64,000 bases of DNA from Gottfriedia acidiceleris (lineage in GTDB: Bacteria; Bacillota; Bacilli; Bacillales; Bacillaceae_G). Below the pieces are notes generated by a model. It was not told the DNA's origin. It saw nothing but the letters and a program-made list of their open reading frames with translations, and made no database searches. The DNA lies in assembly GCF_002128425.1 (NCBI RefSeq), contig NZ_NESS01000003.1:186001-250000 (forward strand), read 5' to 3'. Both the position numbers and the translations under genes were made by a program. Below, piece after piece: positions 62,108-64,000 of this stretch. How positions within the stretch are numbered: position 1 is the stretch's first letter; every line of letters starts with the position of its first letter.

Positions 62108-63298
62108 TTATTCAAAACAATTTTCAATAATTGTCGCAACACCTTCTCCGCCACCAATACATAGTGTTGCAAGACCGTATTGTGTCTCTCTTCTCTTCAT
62201 TTCATGAATCAATGTAACTAGTATTCTAGTACCACTCGCACCAATTGGATGTCCGAGCGCAATTGAACCTCCATTCACATTGACAATATTTTCATCAAAG
62301 CCGCATTCCTTCATTACAGAAAGCGATTGCACAGCAAATGCTTCGTTTGCTTCAATCAAGCCAATTTCACTTAATTCAATCGATGATTTTTCAATTGCTT
62401 TTTTAGCTGCAAAGGCTGCTCCAATTCCCATTATACTTGGATCAACGCCTGCACTACTATTTGCATTAATTTTTACTAATGGTGTAATACCCAGTTCTCT
62501 TGCTTTACTTTCACTCATTACAACAACTGCTGCTGCGCCATCATTTATACCAGAAGCATTTGCTGCCGTAACCGTTCCATTTTTTTCGAATGCTGGTCTT
62601 AATGATGATATCTTCTCTACTGTAGCACCAAATTTTGGATACTCATCCTCTTTAAAGATGATTGGATCCTTCTTTCGCAGTGGAATTTCAATCGCAACAA
62701 TTTCATCTTCAAATTTACCGGCCTTCATTGCATTCTCAGCTTTTTGTTGGCTATTTACTGAAAATTCATCTTGTTTTTCTCTAGAAATTTCATAACGAAC
62801 CGCTAAGTTTTCAGCTGTGTTTCCCATGTGATAGTCATTAAACGCACACCATAGTCCGTCTGCAATCATACTATCAACAATCTTTTGATTGCCCATTCTA
62901 TATCCATCTCTTGCACCTTTAAGTAAATACGGAGCTTGACTCATATTTTCCATACCGCCAGCAACTATAATTTCAGCATCTCCTGCTATAATTGCTTGAG
63001 TCGCCAAATGGACTGATTTTAATCCAGAACCACATACCTTATTTATTGTCATGGCAGAGACAGAATTTGGAAGTCCTGCCTTTAATGCTGATTGTCTAGC
63101 TGGATTTTGACCTAAACCAGCTTGTAGTACATTTCCCATTATTACTTCATCAACCTGACTTACTTGAATACCTGCTCTATTAATCGCTTCTTTAATAACT
63201 GTAGCACCTAATTCTACTGCACTTACATCTTTCAATGTACCACTAAAATTTCCGATCGCAGTTCTGACAGCACTTACAATTACAACGTTCTCACTCAT
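62108..63298 (-). CDS. Acetyl-CoA C-acetyltransferase (thiolase)
   Basis: 396 residues. Reversibly condenses two acetyl-CoA to acetoacetyl-CoA. The active-site Cys is C89 in [10 protein letters not shown]; the His is in [11 protein letters not shown], and the second Cys in [10 protein letters not shown]. Genes like yhfS, mmgA and thlA share this form, so the pathway (lipid breakdown or short-chain synthesis) is not settled. It follows a sigma-54-type activator by about 50 bp in the same direction, hinting at specific control. SD AAGGGGG lies before the ATG. Confidence 0.93.
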   Translation of the reverse strand: MSENVVIVSAVRTAIGNFSGTLKDVSAVELGATVIKEAINRAGIQVSQVDEVIMGNVLQAGLGQNPARQSALKAGLPNSVSAMTINKVCGSGLKSVHLATQAIIAGDAEIIVAGGMENMSQAPYLLKGARDGYRMGNQKIVDSMIADGLWCAFNDYHMGNTAENLAVRYEISREKQDEFSVNSQQKAENAMKAGKFEDEIVAIEIPLRKKDPIIFKEDEYPKFGATVEKISSLRPAFEKNGTVTAANASGINDGAAAVVVMSESKARELGITPLVKINANSSAGVDPSIMGIGAAFAAKKAIEKSSIELSEIGLIEANEAFAVQSLSVMKECGFDENIVNVNGGSIALGHPIGASGTRILVTLIHEMKRRETQYGLATLCIGGGEGVATIIENCFE

Positions 63299-63349
63299 TT
63301 TATTTCCCCCTTTTTATTTCTTCCTTATTACCGAACCACATGAAATCTG

Positions 63350-64000
63350 TTAACTTTTTATGTTATAAGCTTTACATTTTTCATAAAATGTTGACTTGCT
63401 TATTTCTAATATTTTTGCAGCTTCAATCTTATTACCTTGAGATTCAATTAGAGCTCTCCTAATTGCTTCTTTTTCAGTCTCCTCAATCATTTCTTTTAAT
63501 GATTTTAAAGAATCTTGATTATTTAATTGAGAAGCATTTTTTTCGAATTCAAATGAATTTTTTTGATTGGTTGGATTTTCATATAAATAAAGAGGTAATT
63601 GCTTAGTTGTAATCACTTTACCATTTAGGACATTTATGCATCTCTCAAGTACATTTTCTAGTTCTCGAATATTTCCTGGCCAATGATGAGACTTAAGAAT
63701 TTGAAAAACTTCATTTGAAATTTGAATTCCGTTTCTATGAAATTTCCTTTCGAGTTTTTTTATTAATGAATTTGCTATGAGAGGTAAATCATTTATCCTT
63801 GTTCTAAGTGGAGGAATTTCTATTTTAATTACATTTAAGCGGTAATACAAATCCTGGCGGAATTCTTTTAATACTACCATCTTTTCAAGGTTTCGATGCG
63901 TAGCGGCTATGACTCTTACATCAATGGAAATAGGAGAACTTCCACCGATTCTTTCAATCTCTCTTTCTTGAAGTACTCGCAGTAATTTACTTTGCATATG
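63350..64000 (-). CDS. Sigma-54-dependent activator, C-terminal part (cut by window edge)
   Basis: The frame is open to the right end of the window. It shows the C-terminal half of the AAA+ domain (SKLLRVLQEREIERIGG, RVIAATHRNLEKM, FRQDLYYRLNV, PPLRTRINDLP, WPGNIRELENV) and a Fis-type helix-turn-helix (NKIEAAKILEISKSTFYEKCK). The Walker A and GAFTGA motifs would lie outside. Such activators work with RpoN at -12/-24 promoters. It is upstream of the thiolase in the same direction; the sensory domain cannot be seen. Confidence 0.88.
   Translation of the reverse strand, partial: HMQSKLLRVLQEREIERIGGSSPISIDVRVIAATHRNLEKMVVLKEFRQDLYYRLNVIKIEIPPLRTRINDLPLIANSLIKKLERKFHRNGIQISNEVFQILKSHHWPGNIRELENVLERCINVLNGKVITTKQLPLYLYENPTNQKNSFEFEKNASQLNNQDSLKSLKEMIEETEKEAIRRALIESQGNKIEAAKILEISKSTFYEKCKAYNIKS

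Noticed and set aside
1-64000. CRISPR arrays, insertion sequences, rRNA or tRNA genes
   Set aside because: No regularly spaced repeats with unique spacers, transposase frames or recognisable RNA genes were seen.

Overview
The window is AT-rich chromosomal DNA from a low-GC, endospore-forming Bacillaceae species (Bacillus sensu lato). The evidence is sporulation and germination genes (gerPA-F, yisI-type spo0E, sspB, YjcZ-type microproteins, yheC/yheD, hpr, yhaL), competence (comK), Gram-positive haem genes (hemEHY), and strong SD sequences. Gene order is largely collinear with the Bacillus subtilis yhd-yhe-yha-yhf-yhj-yis region, read in reverse. I see no rRNA, tRNA, CRISPR array, prophage or insertion sequence.

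Layout. 1-3.9 kb: end of a yisN-like gene, yisL, a short spo0E-family phosphatase gene with two Spo0A-box-like sites upstream, and the gerPABCDEF operon behind a SigK-type promoter. 3.8-12.5 kb (minus): addA, addB, a signal peptidase I and a TVP38-family membrane protein. 12.5-13.2 kb: a gene-free stretch with a GC-rich palindromic repeat. 13.2-22.4 kb (minus): comK, the glyoxylate-bypass pair aceB-aceA (with operator-like repeats and a perfect Spo0A box upstream), yhfN, a gene remnant, lcfB, lplJ and yhfI; yhfH diverges. 22.8-28.8 kb (minus): hemY, hemH, hemE and pbpF. 29-32.9 kb: yhaA, then ecsABC on the other strand.

32.9-34.2 kb holds the most unusual feature: two tandem, diverged copies of a roughly 390-400-nt element, each ending in an intrinsic terminator and carrying repeated AAATGAGGTGT motifs. 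I read these as two related structured non-coding RNAs that I cannot assign to a known family.

34.2-44.3 kb: hit, hpr, two YjcZ-type microprotein genes, prsA, yhaL, yhaM, yhzD, a yrrS-like gene, an enoyl-CoA hydratase (yhaR-like), hemZ, yhaX (with Asn at the usual HAD nucleophile position) and yheA. 44.4-49.2 kb: four tandem YheC/YheD-type ATP-grasp genes behind a SigK-type promoter. 49.2-52 kb: a PucR-type regulator, msmX preceded by two CcpA (cre) sites, a zinc-ribbon microprotein and sspB. 52.1-54.4 kb: tcyABC cystine importer. 54.7-57.9 kb: a CorC-like protein lacking a membrane domain, a full-length CNNM/CorC protein with a possible hairpin between its SD and start codon, and a MerR regulator. 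58-64 kb: a degenerate 21-bp repeat tract, an HD-GYP protein, serC-serA, a thiolase and the C-terminal part of a sigma-54-type activator cut by the window end.

The genes are mostly housekeeping and sporulation functions: DNA repair and competence, secretion and cell-surface proteins (signal peptidase, PrsA, PbpF, Ecs), haem and serine synthesis, carbon and lipid metabolism, and spore coat and germination proteins. Names rest on my recognition of protein families and synteny; no searches were run.
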